From the NCBI RefSeq assembly GCF_024295805.1, contig NZ_JANCLX010000028.1, forward strand, positions 53,506 through 117,505: DNA of 64,000 nt, written 5' to 3'. Positions 1-8,823 of this stretch are shown here, one piece after another. A program made the translations under genes and the position numbers. The notes under the pieces were generated by a model. The model was not told the origin of the DNA. It saw nothing but the letters and a program-made list of their open reading frames with translations, and searched no databases. The DNA is from Streptomyces cucumeris (lineage in GTDB: Bacteria > Actinomycetota > Actinomycetes > Streptomycetales > Streptomycetaceae). Positions within the stretch are counted from its first letter, which is position 1. Every line of letters starts with the position of its first letter.

Positions 1-622
1 CGAGACCTGCCAGGGCAGCCGTTTCGGCCGGATCGACGGTCAGGTTCCAGCGTGACTTCACGACGGTCCACTCCTCGAGGTACCGGCAGTGGGCTCCTTC
101 ATCGGTGGGAAGCCACGTGTTGGGGTCTTGGTCAGCTTTCGAGCGATTCTCTCGGGCAGTCACCGCGGCCAAAGCCCTGGCGTCGCCGAGGTCGTTGGCA
201 TAGGACTGGCGCTCCTGTGGCGACCAGGTGGATGCTCCGCTGTCCCACGCTTCGGCCAGCGGGACCACATGATCGATATCCAGCCCGCGGGCGTTGTCCA
301 CGTCCATGTTGTCGTAGTACGAGTGCCATAGACCGCCACTGATCACACAGCGCCCGCTCACCGTGGGCGGTTCGATCGCCTCGGCGAGCAGCACCTCCTG
401 GCGGGTGCTGCAGCCGTTCGTGTCCTCGTCGACCCAATGCCTGAACATGCTCCGCTGGTATCCCGTGCGGTCCTCATCCGCCACCGGCAGTGCGCTGATC
501 GCGTCCCGGAGCGTGGTGGTCACCGTCTCTTCGGGTACTGCTGACGCAGGCGCGACGGTAGCGCCCAGAGACGCGATGGTCGCGGCAATCGCAAGGACGG
601 TGGATCGGATGGGCATCCGCAT
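1..622 (-). CDS. Secreted HNH endonuclease family protein (3' end outside window)
   Basis: The reading frame stays open to the left window edge, so the C-terminus is missing. The ATG at 622 opens a basic, hydrophobic N-terminus (MRMPIRSTVLAIAATIA) ending in an Ala-rich signal-peptide region, so the product is probably exported. The body carries the DIDHVVPLAEAWDSGAS block and a later TARENRSKADQDP block. These are the His/Asn metal-binding core of the DUF1524/GmrSD-C type HNH nucleases. The protein aligns along its length with the gene at 40845-41504, so the two are paralogues about 40 kb apart. Family knowledge suggests an extracellular nuclease; the substrate is inferred. Confidence 0.85.
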   Translation of the reverse strand, partial: MRMPIRSTVLAIAATIASLGATVAPASAVPEETVTTTLRDAISALPVADEDRTGYQRSMFRHWVDEDTNGCSTRQEVLLAEAIEPPTVSGRCVISGGLWHSYYDNMDVDNARGLDIDHVVPLAEAWDSGASTWSPQERQSYANDLGDARALAAVTARENRSKADQDPNTWLPTDEGAHCRYLEEWTVVKSRWNLTVDPAETAALAGL

Positions 623-737
623 GGCTGTCGCCTCTTCTCTTCAGGCTGTACAGCGCGATAGTTACTGGAGCCCGCTGGAGTAGCTTGCGAGAACGGGTTG
701 ACGATCGCTTGATCGCCCTCGTGAGATTGAGCCGTGG

Positions 738-1350
738 GAGCCTGGAGTCTTGGCTGGGCGAGAGGTCGACCAGCGCCAGAGGTCCGAGGGTGGTCGATCT
801 CCCAGCGCGTGACGAAGGTGTCATGGCGGACGGTGGCCATGACATGGAAGATATCGGCCCGCTCCAGTTCCGAGCGCCAGCCCTTGCTGAAGCCGTAGGC
901 GGCATCCGCGGTCAGCCACCGGAACGGGATCCTGTCAGCCATCGCCTGGCGGATCACCGCCTTGGCGATGGGGACCTTGGCCTCGAAGCCGACGGTGTCG
1001 TCGATGCCCGCCCTCCGGCACCGTTCCCGGTTCCGTCCAGGACGTGGGCACATACGCGGCGGTCGATCAAGGTCCGCCATGCGGTGGCATAGGCGAGGAA
1101 GACGCCGACCTGGCAGTTCTCCGTGCGACCCGGTGGTGCCGGAGTACTGCCTTTTCACTCCGGCCGAGCGCACTCCCGTCTTCAGGAAACCGGTGTGGTG
1201 GACGACGAGGACCGCATCCGGGTCGCCGAGGGTGTCGACCACGTACGGGCTTACGTCGTCGAGCACCTCATCGGCGTCCCATTCGATCCAATTCAGCATC
1301 CGGTGGATGCGGTCCGGGTCTGCCTGTCCGGCCCCGTGCCGCGCCAGCAC
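738..1350 (-). pseudogene. IS701-type transposase relic
   Basis: The conceptual protein contains blocks of the IS701-family DDE transposase: DAVLVVHHTGFLKTGVRSAG, VKRQYSGT, then PFRWLTADAAYG. Between them the frame shifts and recovers, giving a nonsense Arg/Pro-rich stretch. The first catalytic position reads VVHHTGF where the family has an Asp before the TGF block, so the DDE triad is broken. The N- and C-terminal thirds are missing or scrambled. It marks an old insertion at the left edge of the biosynthetic cluster. Confidence 0.75.
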
Positions 1351-1365
1351 CCTTGGCCGACGTGG

Positions 1366-2652
1366 TCAGGCATTCTGCGGGGCCGTCTGTTCCGTAGGCA
1401 TCGGCTGGGATGTGGCGGCTTGCGGTGCGGTCAGGTGGCGGGTGGCTTCCGCCCGGCGGGACAGGGGCGCGGCGCAGGCCGCTGCCACGGCGTAGATCAG
1501 GCCGATCACCAGCCAGCCGGTAGCTTCTAGGGTCGAGAGGACCATCGTCACCAGGAACGGACCGCAGGAGCGAATGAGTTGGGTTCCCACGCTCCAGGCC
1601 CCCTGGTACTCACCGAGGCGTGCGGCGTCGGCCAGATCGTAGGACAGGCCCCATGATCCGGCCGACTGGAGGAGTTCGGTAAGGGTGAGCAGGACGACGG
1701 CACCGAAGAGAGCGGTCGCGCACAGCAGAGGGTTGAGGGTTCCGGTGAGGGCGAAGACGGCAGAGGCGGACACGAGGCAGTAGCCGCCGCGGCGCATGGC
1801 GCGAGCCGCCGAGTCCACGTCGGCGACGGTGCGGCCGACACGCATCTGGAGGCCGATGGCCATCAGGACGTTGGTGAATAGGAGTGCGGACGTGGTCCAT
1901 GCGGGAGCCTGAGTGTGATTCATGGCCCAGAGCGGCATGCCTATTTCGAGGAGTTCCATGTGCATGACGAGCACGCCGTTGAGGAGGGAGAGCGCAAGGT
2001 AGGGGCGGTCACGGAGGACTCCGATCTGCTTACTTTTCCTCGGACCGGGCGCGTCGGGAATCGGCTCGGCGGGGGTGGCGGTGTCGGGCAGGCGGATGGC
2101 GATGAGTGCGACGATCAGGACGCTGACCGCCCCCACGCCGATCAGGGAGCGGAACGCCGCGGGACTGTCCAGGGCGAGGGCGACGCCGAGGGCAGGGGTA
2201 CTGAGAGTGGCGCCGATGTTGCGTACAACGCGGTTGAAGGCGAGTGTCTCGACCCGGTTGTCCGGCGTGGTGATGGTGCCGAGGTAGGCCTGGCGCACGG
2301 GCGCGACGGCACTCTCGGCGAGGCCCGCGAGGCAGGCGACGGCCAGGAACACCGGGTAGGAGTCCACGAGTTGATACCCGGCGAGGATGAGGCCGCGCAG
2401 GACGCTGATGCCGATGAGCAGGCGGCGGTGTCCGAGTCGGTCTCCGAGCCGACCGGCAGGGACGGCAACGGCCAGTCCGACCAGCGCGGCGAGGGACAGG
2501 CCGCTGCCGACCTGCACGGCACCCAGGTGGGCGACCTTGGTGAAGAAGAGGACACCACCCGCGAGCATGATGCCGGGCACCAGGGAATCAAAGAAGGTCA
2601 GGGTCGCGTAAACCCGCAATGGCCCGCGTGAAGGGAATTTCATGGCGTTCAC
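1366..2652 (-). CDS. MFS transporter, drug-efflux type
   Basis: This is a 428-residue protein with about twelve hydrophobic segments and the MFS loop motif GRLGDRLGHRRLL after the second helix, so it is a major facilitator exporter. It is divergent from an ArsR-type regulator, and an inverted repeat sits in the 78-bp gap between them (2683-2703). That layout suggests the regulator represses the pump until a ligand appears. The position beside an aminocyclitol pathway suggests self-resistance or product export, which is inference. The start may be the GTG at 2652 or the ATG at 2643; neither has a clear ribosome-binding site, so the mRNA may be leaderless. Confidence 0.85.
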   Translation of the reverse strand: MNAMKFPSRGPLRVYATLTFFDSLVPGIMLAGGVLFFTKVAHLGAVQVGSGLSLAALVGLAVAVPAGRLGDRLGHRRLLIGISVLRGLILAGYQLVDSYPVFLAVACLAGLAESAVAPVRQAYLGTITTPDNRVETLAFNRVVRNIGATLSTPALGVALALDSPAAFRSLIGVGAVSVLIVALIAIRLPDTATPAEPIPDAPGPRKSKQIGVLRDRPYLALSLLNGVLVMHMELLEIGMPLWAMNHTQAPAWTTSALLFTNVLMAIGLQMRVGRTVADVDSAARAMRRGGYCLVSASAVFALTGTLNPLLCATALFGAVVLLTLTELLQSAGSWGLSYDLADAARLGEYQGAWSVGTQLIRSCGPFLVTMVLSTLEATGWLVIGLIYAVAAACAAPLSRRAEATRHLTAPQAATSQPMPTEQTAPQNA

Positions 2653-2682
2653 TCAAGCCGTCGAGCCTGGGCGTGTGATAGA

Positions 2683-2703
2683 GATTTAGACTGGGCCTAA
2701 ATC
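2683..2703. promoter_or_regulatory. Inverted repeat, likely ArsR-type operator
   Basis: GATTTAG at 2683-2689 and CTAAATC at 2697-2703 form a perfect 7-bp inverted repeat with a 7-bp spacer. It lies between the divergent MFS and ArsR-type genes. It is AT-rich against a GC-rich background and is placed to overlap both promoters. ArsR-family repressors usually bind short dyads of this kind. Confidence 0.6.
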
Positions 2704-2730
2704 CATGGGGTGCGGCACCTGGGGGGCGGC

Positions 2731-3702
2731 GTGATCGAGATCGAGCTCGGCGTGGACGACCTGGCACGCGTCCGGTTCGCCATCTCGCCATTACAGGAGA
2801 CGTGTCACAGTCTGTGGGCACTGCGCGACCCCGGCGACTTTCCGCTCCACATGCGGTGGATGCGCCTTGTGCGGAATCGCCTGCCCGCACTGGATGGCGA
2901 GTTGCTGCTCGCACTGGTTAGCGAGCGACGGTGGCTGCCGGACTTCATCACACCCCGCCCCCAGTCGCGGGTGCCGGAGATGGCCGAAGAGCTGGCGGTC
3001 GTCAGGTCCACGGATCCGGCCGTCGTATGCCGGGACATCGAAACGGCATACCTCAACCAGTGCAAGCCGTCCGTGCTGTGCGGTGATCCGGCCAGCCTGC
3101 GGGACCGGATCGCCCACGCACTGGAGGCTTACTGGCATGTTGCATTGGAACCGCACTGGCGCAGAATGCGGGCCGTGCTGGAGGCCGACATTCTCTACCG
3201 GGCGCAGTTGCTCGCCGACGGTGGCGCGGCCGCCCTCTTCGCCAACTTGCACCCCAACGTGCAGTGGAATTCGGGGGTTCTGCGGCTGCATCCGATGGGA
3301 ACCCATAGCCGGGTACCGGCCGGGGGCGGGCTGACCCTGTGCCCGACGCTGTTCGGGCGCAAGGCGACAGCGCCCATCGGAGAGGTGCCGCGCGTGGACT
3401 ATCCGGCGCGAGGGGTGGCCACGCTGTGGGAGTCGGTGGCAGCACCGCCCGCGGACTCGCTCGCCACGCTGATCGGGCGGCCGAAAGCGACCCTTCTCGC
3501 AGCTCTCGACACCCCTGACACGACAGCGTCACTTGCTCGAGCGCTCGGGGTCACGCCCAGCGCCGTGTCGCAGCATCTGTCGGTGCTGGCAGCGTGTGGC
3601 CTGGTCGCGCGGGCGCGGGCCGGGCGGACGGTGCTGTATGCGCGCAGTGAGCTCGGGGAGCGGCTCACCGCGCGCCAGGGATCTCCCGTAGCACAGCGTT
3701 GA
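2731..3702 (+). CDS. DUF5937/ArsR-type winged-helix regulator
   Basis: The start chosen is the GTG at 2731, preceded by a GGGGGG run at 2721-2726. This gives an N-terminus (VIEIELGVDDLARVRF) typical of DUF5937 proteins. The first 230 or so residues are the DUF5937 region. The C-terminus is an ArsR winged helix, with TASLARALGVTPSAVSQHLS as helix-turn-helix and a basic wing near RARAGRTVLYARS. In Streptomyces such fusions commonly sit divergent to MFS pumps, as here. Its ligand is unknown. It probably controls the neighbouring pump and itself through the 2683-2703 dyad. Confidence 0.85.
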   Translation: MIEIELGVDDLARVRFAISPLQETCHSLWALRDPGDFPLHMRWMRLVRNRLPALDGELLLALVSERRWLPDFITPRPQSRVPEMAEELAVVRSTDPAVVCRDIETAYLNQCKPSVLCGDPASLRDRIAHALEAYWHVALEPHWRRMRAVLEADILYRAQLLADGGAAALFANLHPNVQWNSGVLRLHPMGTHSRVPAGGGLTLCPTLFGRKATAPIGEVPRVDYPARGVATLWESVAAPPADSLATLIGRPKATLLAALDTPDTTASLARALGVTPSAVSQHLSVLAACGLVARARAGRTVLYARSELGERLTARQGSPVAQR

Positions 3703-4684
3703 CTACCGCTGCCTCAATGCGCTCTCCTCGATGACAGGACTTATCGGTCACCATAAAGACACCAGCCTCGTCGGCACCTGTGTGCACGGCACCCGCAGCA
3801 CGGCCTGCCTCGCGCAGCTCCAGCACGCGGCGCTATCCGAGAAGCCGTTGCTCCTCACCTGCCCGGGAACAGTTCTAATACGACGTTCGCGGCCAATACT
3901 GCAGCCTGCATCCCTCACCGGTCCACCATCGACAGGCAGGTACACATCTCCGCATCAGCCTTGCTCACTGAACACCACTTCACAACGGGCAAGTTCAGGG
4001 CCTGCCTGCGCATGGTGCTGCGACAGCCCCCACAGGCGGGCACTGCTCACCATGCTGGTCAGCGAAATCGTCCTGGCCGAGGTCCGGACCGTCTCCCTTG
4101 TGCTCGGGTTCATCGCCACCGACCTCAAGGGACACCGGGGGATCCGGCGCGTCGCCCCGGCCACCCGCCATCGAGCCCTGCTGACGTCGCTGAGGACATA
4201 CATGCCGACGCAGAAGGCGCGCAGGGCAATGAGGGTCTGGACGTCGGCTTCGAGGAAGTAGACGCCGAATCGCATAAGGATCAGTACAGCCTGCAGTGCG
4301 GATGCTCAGCAAGCTCAAGGGATGGTCGGTGGCGGCACCGCCGACGAGTCTGACAAGGCGCGGCCGGGGAGGCGGTGTCTGCCCTGCCATCTGCGGAGAG
4401 GCAGGCGTTGCTCGCGGCGCGGTGTCGGCGAGGCCAAGCAGGCGGACCTCCTTGGCAGCGTGGATTCCGGTGGTGAAATACCTAGGTTAGTTGACCTCGG
4501 GCTTGTCTGCGGTGAACCCGTCGTAGAAGTCATCGACATGCCGAGCGAGCCGCGCTGTCCGAACCGGACGACCAGGGCGGTGACCAGCGGGAGACTCGCG
4601 AGGGGCCAGGCAACGCCTAGGGCAGCGACTTCACCTGCGGTTCATGGCGGTTTGGGAATGGCGAGACATCCTCTAATGGATCCA
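3703..4684. other. Gene-free stretch, possibly decayed
   Basis: About 1 kb between the ArsR-type gene and the cyclase promoter. Several overlapping open frames exist on both strands (3731-4261 plus, 3955-4275 minus), but none gives a recognisable protein, shows codon bias like its neighbours or has a convincing ribosome-binding site. Composition is less GC-biased than the genes around it. I read it as decayed coding DNA or spacer. Confidence 0.4.
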
Positions 4685-4721
4685 TTGCCAAATATTGTCA
4701 ACTCTTGGTCACATCTGGCAA
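4685..4721. promoter_or_regulatory. TTGNCA repeat cluster upstream of the cyclase gene
   Basis: TTGCCAA (4685-4691), TTGTCAA (4695-4701) and TTGGTCA (4705-4711) follow one another at exactly 10-bp spacing. TGGCAA (4716-4721) closes the block as the inverse of the first. The block lies 70-105 bp upstream of the cyclase ATG. One-turn spacing puts all copies on one DNA face, as expected for cooperative regulator binding. Related TTGNCAA words occur upstream of the peptide gene and of the XRE-TPR regulator near 24.3 kb. Confidence 0.45.
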
Positions 4722-4789
4722 AGTTCTTCTCGTTGCACCCGGCACCGCACTGCCGGGCCCCTAATCCCATATGTGCTAACGGAGTTGAC

Positions 4790-5956
4790 ATGCCCCTTCC
4801 TGCCGGACTGCGCTCCGGACTCGACCGACGAGTCCGCTTCGGCGACGTCAGCTACGACTTTCACGTCCGACACGGCCGCACCGCGTGGAATGACCTACGC
4901 ACACGCCTCGACGCTCTCGACGCTGACCGCTTCGTCGTTGTCACCGACGCCGGCTTGCCCGACAGCCTGGTGGCCGCGACCAAAGTGGCCCTCGGCGCCG
5001 TCGCCCCGACCCAAGTAGTCAAGGCACAGGCCGACGAGACCGAGAAGACCTTAGGCGTCCTCGACCAGCTCGCCGAGCGGGCCCTCGAGAGCGGTATCAC
5101 GCGCAGGTCCGTAGTGGTCGCGCTCGGCGGCGGCGTTATCGGAAACATTGCGGGGCTGCTCGCTGCGCTGCTGTTTCGCGGCGTACGGCTCGTGCACCTG
5201 CCAACCACCCTGCTCGGTATGTCGGACTCGGTGCTCTCGCTCAAGCAGGCCGTCAACTCACGTTGCGGTAAGAACCACTTGGGCACCTTCCACACGCCGG
5301 CCCTGGTCTGGAACAACCTGGACTTCCTGGAGTCACTGCCTGCCGACGAGACCCGCTCCGCGCTCTGCGAGATGATCAAAAACGTGCTCGGCATCGTGCC
5401 CGAGCGCTACGACGAGGTCGCCGGGATGCTGCGCACCGATGCTTGCTACTCCCCCGAGGACATCACCCGCTTCATCGACCTGTGCGTCGATGCCAAGACC
5501 TCCGTGATGCGCGACGACCACACTGAGAAGCACGAGGCTCTCGTGTTGGAGTACGGCCACACCACCGGCCACGCAGCGGAGTTGCTGACCGGGGGACGGC
5601 TGCGGCACGGCTTCGCCATCGGCATCGGGATGCTCGCGGCCGCCCGCATGTCCCGGGAGCTCGGGCTACTCGACCGCTCCGACGAGCAGGCCCACCGCCG
5701 TCTGCTGGAACTCAACGGCGCCCCGGTGCAGCTCCCCGAAGGCATCGACGCGGACTCCGTGCTCGAGGTCATCCGCCTGGACAACAAGCGGGGCTACGTT
5801 CCCGGACGTACTGGCGCTGTCGACTTCATCCTCCTCGAGGAACTCGGTCGCGTCCACCGCCCCGACGGCAAACTGATCACCCAGGTCGACGAGGACACGG
5901 TGCGGCTCGGCATCGAGTCCGTGCTCAGCGACCGCTACGTTCTGGCGCGTGTGTGA
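4790..5956 (+). CDS. 2-deoxy-scyllo-inosose synthase-like sugar-phosphate cyclase
   Basis: A 388-residue dehydroquinate-synthase-fold cyclase. It should convert a sugar phosphate (glucose 6-phosphate in the DOIS family) to a carbocyclic ketone using NAD and a divalent metal. The NAD-binding ALGGGVIGN is at 111-119. The block SDSVLSLKQAVN at 145-156, followed by GKN at 160-162, closely follows DOI synthases such as BtrC and is unlike the valiolone synthases. Metal ligands fit E194 and the H257/H261/H273 region (EYGHTTGHAAE, LRHGFAIGIG). The ATG at 4790 is chosen because GGAG lies five bases upstream and because homologues start here; the same frame is open further upstream. It overlaps the cupin gene by one base (TGATG). 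Committing step of an aminocyclitol pathway. Confidence 0.88.
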   Translation: MPLPAGLRSGLDRRVRFGDVSYDFHVRHGRTAWNDLRTRLDALDADRFVVVTDAGLPDSLVAATKVALGAVAPTQVVKAQADETEKTLGVLDQLAERALESGITRRSVVVALGGGVIGNIAGLLAALLFRGVRLVHLPTTLLGMSDSVLSLKQAVNSRCGKNHLGTFHTPALVWNNLDFLESLPADETRSALCEMIKNVLGIVPERYDEVAGMLRTDACYSPEDITRFIDLCVDAKTSVMRDDHTEKHEALVLEYGHTTGHAAELLTGGRLRHGFAIGIGMLAAARMSRELGLLDRSDEQAHRRLLELNGAPVQLPEGIDADSVLEVIRLDNKRGYVPGRTGAVDFILLEELGRVHRPDGKLITQVDEDTVRLGIESVLSDRYVLARV

Positions 5957-6687
5957 TGGCCACCGTCGTCCGCGGTGAACGCCGCCCCTTCGGGCCCATC
6001 GCCAACGACACCTCCGGCCCGGCTGTCACCCACCGGCAGGTGGGCGGCGAGGGGGTGTGCCGCTGGAAGATGCTGATGAACGGCATGCACCTAGAAGGCG
6101 AGTGGAACTGCGTCGAGTACGTGGTCATCGAACCAGGTAGCTCGGTCGGTGAGCACATCCATCTGCGGACCGAGGAGATCTACTACATCGTCTCCGGGCG
6201 GGCCGTCGTCACCATGGACGGCCAAGAAATCGAGGTCCGAGCCGGCGACCTCGTCACCACCCCGATCGGTTCCGCCCATTCGATCGCCAATCGCAGCGAC
6301 GAAGACATGCACTTCTTCGTGAGCGAGGTGTTCCCCGGTCAGGGGCCGACCGCCAAGCCCTCGCGACTGCACGTGCCCGACCTCCTCCCGCCCGGCACTA
6401 GCACCCGGGTCGCGCACGTCGACCTCACTCCACACTTCACCGGTGACTGGCGGCAGTTCCGTCTGCTGGACGTGGCGCAGGGCGACCGCGTCGACGAGCA
6501 GGTGCCCCCCGACTGCAGCATCGTGCTGCATGTCCTGGAGGGCGCCGTGGTCATCGCCATCGGTGACGACGAGTACGCCGGCAGTCCTGGCCTGTCGGTG
6601 GCGGCGCCACCGAAGTACGCGTATCGCCTGGTCAACACGGGGAACGGCCCGCTGCGGGTCATCAGCACGGAAGTAGGCGTCGCATGA
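5956..6687 (+). CDS. Bicupin protein
   Basis: A 243-residue protein with two cupin barrels. The N-terminal barrel has a full metal site: GEHIHLRTEEIYYIVSG supplies His-X-His and Glu, and PIGSAHSIAN supplies the second-motif His. The C-terminal barrel (from about residue 155) has lost the His cluster and may be structural or regulatory. Cupins of this kind act as isomerases, epimerases or oxygenases on sugar-like substrates; which applies here cannot be told from sequence. Its start overlaps the cyclase stop and its stop overlaps the SDR start (ATGA), so the three are probably translated together and act on the same cyclitol intermediates. Confidence 0.75.
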   Translation: MATVVRGERRPFGPIANDTSGPAVTHRQVGGEGVCRWKMLMNGMHLEGEWNCVEYVVIEPGSSVGEHIHLRTEEIYYIVSGRAVVTMDGQEIEVRAGDLVTTPIGSAHSIANRSDEDMHFFVSEVFPGQGPTAKPSRLHVPDLLPPGTSTRVAHVDLTPHFTGDWRQFRLLDVAQGDRVDEQVPPDCSIVLHVLEGAVVIAIGDDEYAGSPGLSVAAPPKYAYRLVNTGNGPLRVISTEVGVA

Positions 6688-7481
6688 AACTCGGACTCGA
6701 TGGAAGGACCGCCATCGTCACCGGCGCCGCGAATGGTATCGGCGCCGAGACCGCACGGGTCCTCGCGGCCGAGGGCGCCCGGCTCGCCCTGCTCGACTGC
6801 GACGAGCAGCAGTTGTCCGTGGTGGTCGAGGAACTGAGCAAGAGCGCCGAGGTCACCGGGGTGGTCGGCGACCTGGGTGACGCGACCGGTGTGACAGTGT
6901 CAGTTACCAGCGCCCTCGACGCCCTCGGCGGCGCCGACATCCTCGTCAACAACGTGGGACAGTGCCAGGCCCGCGGCTTCGCCGAGCTGACCGACGACGA
7001 CTGGCTGCACACGTTTGAGATCAACTTCCTCAGCGCGGTACGCGCCATCCGGCTCGTGCTGCCGGGGATGCGTGAGCGCGGCCGCGGCGCCATCGTCACC
7101 AACGCCTCCGACCTGGCCCGACAACCGGAGGCCGGACCAGCCGACTACCAAGTCTCCAAGGCGGGGCTGCTCAGCCTCACCAAGAGCCTCGCCTTATCCG
7201 AAGGCCCTGTGGTGCGGGTCAACGCCGTCGCGCCCGGGCCGGTGTGGACGCCGCTGTGGACCCGGCCCGGCGGCTTCGCCGACACGCTCGGCCAAGTGCA
7301 CGGCCGGGGCGCCAAGGAAGCGGTCGAGTACGAGATGACCAAACGTCAGCTTCCACTCGGCCGGATGGGCACGCCCGACGAAGTGGCCTACGTCATAGCG
7401 TTCCTGGCCTCGGACGTCGCGTCCTTCGTCACCGGCTCGGTCTGGGGCGTGGACGGCGGCACCATCCGCGGCCTGCTATAG
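6684..7481 (+). CDS. Short-chain dehydrogenase/reductase
   Basis: A 265-residue classical SDR. The nucleotide-binding TGAANGIG is at 13-20, NNVG at 89-92, and the catalytic Ser142, Tyr155 and Lys159 are present (YQVSK). The N-terminal fold and the Asp at the end of the second strand (LLDCD) fit NAD(H) preference. The ATG overlaps the cupin stop by four bases. In 2-deoxystreptamine pathways the third step is oxidation of 2-deoxy-scyllo-inosamine, done by a zinc dehydrogenase (NeoA type) or a radical SAM enzyme (BtrN). Neither is seen in this window, so this SDR is the best candidate for that oxidation. That role is inference. Confidence 0.85.
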   Translation: MKLGLDGRTAIVTGAANGIGAETARVLAAEGARLALLDCDEQQLSVVVEELSKSAEVTGVVGDLGDATGVTVSVTSALDALGGADILVNNVGQCQARGFAELTDDDWLHTFEINFLSAVRAIRLVLPGMRERGRGAIVTNASDLARQPEAGPADYQVSKAGLLSLTKSLALSEGPVVRVNAVAPGPVWTPLWTRPGGFADTLGQVHGRGAKEAVEYEMTKRQLPLGRMGTPDEVAYVIAFLASDVASFVTGSVWGVDGGTIRGLL

Positions 7482-7506
7482 CCCACTCTCCAAGGAGATC
7501 TGACCC

Positions 7507-8784
7507 ATGGGAACCGGACTTGCCATGCACGGTGCGGCCCCCGTGCGCGGTGCCCGGCCGTGGCCGCCGTGGCCACAGCCCGCTGCGGGCGCCGGAGCGG
7601 CACTGCTCGACGTACTGCACTCGGAGCGCTGGTCAATCGCCAGCCCCTGCACCGGCGAGCCGACTCGCGAGCAACGCTTCGCAGACGAGTTCGCCGCCTA
7701 CCTTGGCACCAGTCACTGCGTGCCCACGGCAAGCGGCACCGCAGCCCTGATGACGGCCCTCGAGGCGTGCGGAGTGGGGGCGGGTGACGAGGTGATCGTG
7801 CCCGCCCTGTCCTGGGCGGCGTCAGCGTCGACGGTGCTCGGCGTGAACGCCGTGCCGATCTTTGTGGACGTCGACCCGCACACTCTGTGCTTGAACCAGG
7901 CAGCCGCCGAGGCGGCCATCACGTCGGCCACCAAGGCGATCGTGGTCGTCCACCTGTACTCGGCGCTGGCCGACCTGGATGCCCTGCAGGCGATCGCAGG
8001 CCGACACGGACTCGCCCTGATCGAGGACAGCGCGCAGGCCCACGGTGCGAGGTACCGGGGCCTGAAGGCGGGCACTTTCGGTGATGTCGGCACGTTCAGC
8101 ATGCACCACACCAAGGTGCTGAGCAGCGGCGAGGGCGGCGCCGCTGTGACCGACAACCCGAACCTCGCCCGGCGTATCGAGCACCTGCACGCGGACGGCC
8201 GCGTGCGCAGCGCCGACTTCGCTGGTGTCGGCATGCCCGAGTTGGTGGAGACCGGTGAGCTGATGGGCAGCAACCGATGCCTGTCGGAGTTTCAGTCGGC
8301 GCTGCTCAGCGCTCAACTCACCGACTTGGACCGGCAGAACGCGATACGTCGCGCCAACGCGGTGCTGCTTGACGAACTGCTCGGCGAGCTCGGCCTGAGC
8401 CCGCAGCGCACTTCACCACACACCACCGAGCGTACCTACTTCGGGTATGCGGCCGCGCTGCCCGACGACGTGCTGCGCACCGTGCCGTCGGATGTCATCG
8501 CCCGGGCCGTTACCGCGGAACTGGGGCTACACGTACGGCCGGTGTACCAGCCGCTGTACGCAAGCCCGCTGTATGACCCATCATCACGGCCCCGGTTCGC
8601 CATCAGCCCCGAGCATCTCAAGCAGATCGGCCCCGGGGGTTACGACCTGCCGGTGGCGCGCCAGGCAGCCGAATCCTTCCTCACCTTCCACCACAGCGCC
8701 CTCCTCGGCGACGCATCGGACATGCGCGACATCGCCGAGGCCTTCCGTCGCGTCCTCGCCCACCGCTCCCGCCTTGCGAGGTAA
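7507..8784 (+). CDS. DegT/DnrJ/EryC1-family aminotransferase, BtrS-like
   Basis: A 425-residue PLP enzyme. The PLP-binding Lys is K203 in HHTKVLSSGEGG, and the cofactor Asp is D174 in LIEDSAQAHG. The N-terminal WPPWPQP and RWSIASPCTGEP blocks and the later GSNRCLSEFQSALL block match the L-glutamine:2-deoxy-scyllo-inosose aminotransferases (BtrS/NeoB type), not the sugar-nucleotide branch. It would aminate the ketone made by the cyclase to give 2-deoxy-scyllo-inosamine. An AAGGAG at 7491-7496 precedes the ATG. It follows the SDR by 25 bp in the same operon. Confidence 0.85.
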   Translation: MGTGLAMHGAAPVRGARPWPPWPQPAAGAGAALLDVLHSERWSIASPCTGEPTREQRFADEFAAYLGTSHCVPTASGTAALMTALEACGVGAGDEVIVPALSWAASASTVLGVNAVPIFVDVDPHTLCLNQAAAEAAITSATKAIVVVHLYSALADLDALQAIAGRHGLALIEDSAQAHGARYRGLKAGTFGDVGTFSMHHTKVLSSGEGGAAVTDNPNLARRIEHLHADGRVRSADFAGVGMPELVETGELMGSNRCLSEFQSALLSAQLTDLDRQNAIRRANAVLLDELLGELGLSPQRTSPHTTERTYFGYAAALPDDVLRTVPSDVIARAVTAELGLHVRPVYQPLYASPLYDPSSRPRFAISPEHLKQIGPGGYDLPVARQAAESFLTFHHSALLGDASDMRDIAEAFRRVLAHRSRLAR

Positions 8785-8823
8785 GCAGCGCCCCCGCCCC
8801 AGACATCCCAAGTGAGGGACACA

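Noticed and set aside
3731..4261. 176-residue plus-strand frame after the ArsR-type gene
   Set aside because: Ser/Thr/Cys-rich without domain similarity, no ribosome-binding site, and a minus-strand frame of equal length overlaps it.
4322..4789. Upstream in-frame extension of the cyclase gene by 156 codons
   Set aside because: No homologue has such an extension, its composition is Arg/Gly-rich nonsense, and a perfect GGAG lies before the ATG at 4790.
4790..5956. 2-epi-5-epi-valiolone synthase as identity of the cyclase
   Set aside because: The SDSVLSLKQAVN...GKN block is the DOI-synthase signature; valiolone synthases carry a different sequence at this position.
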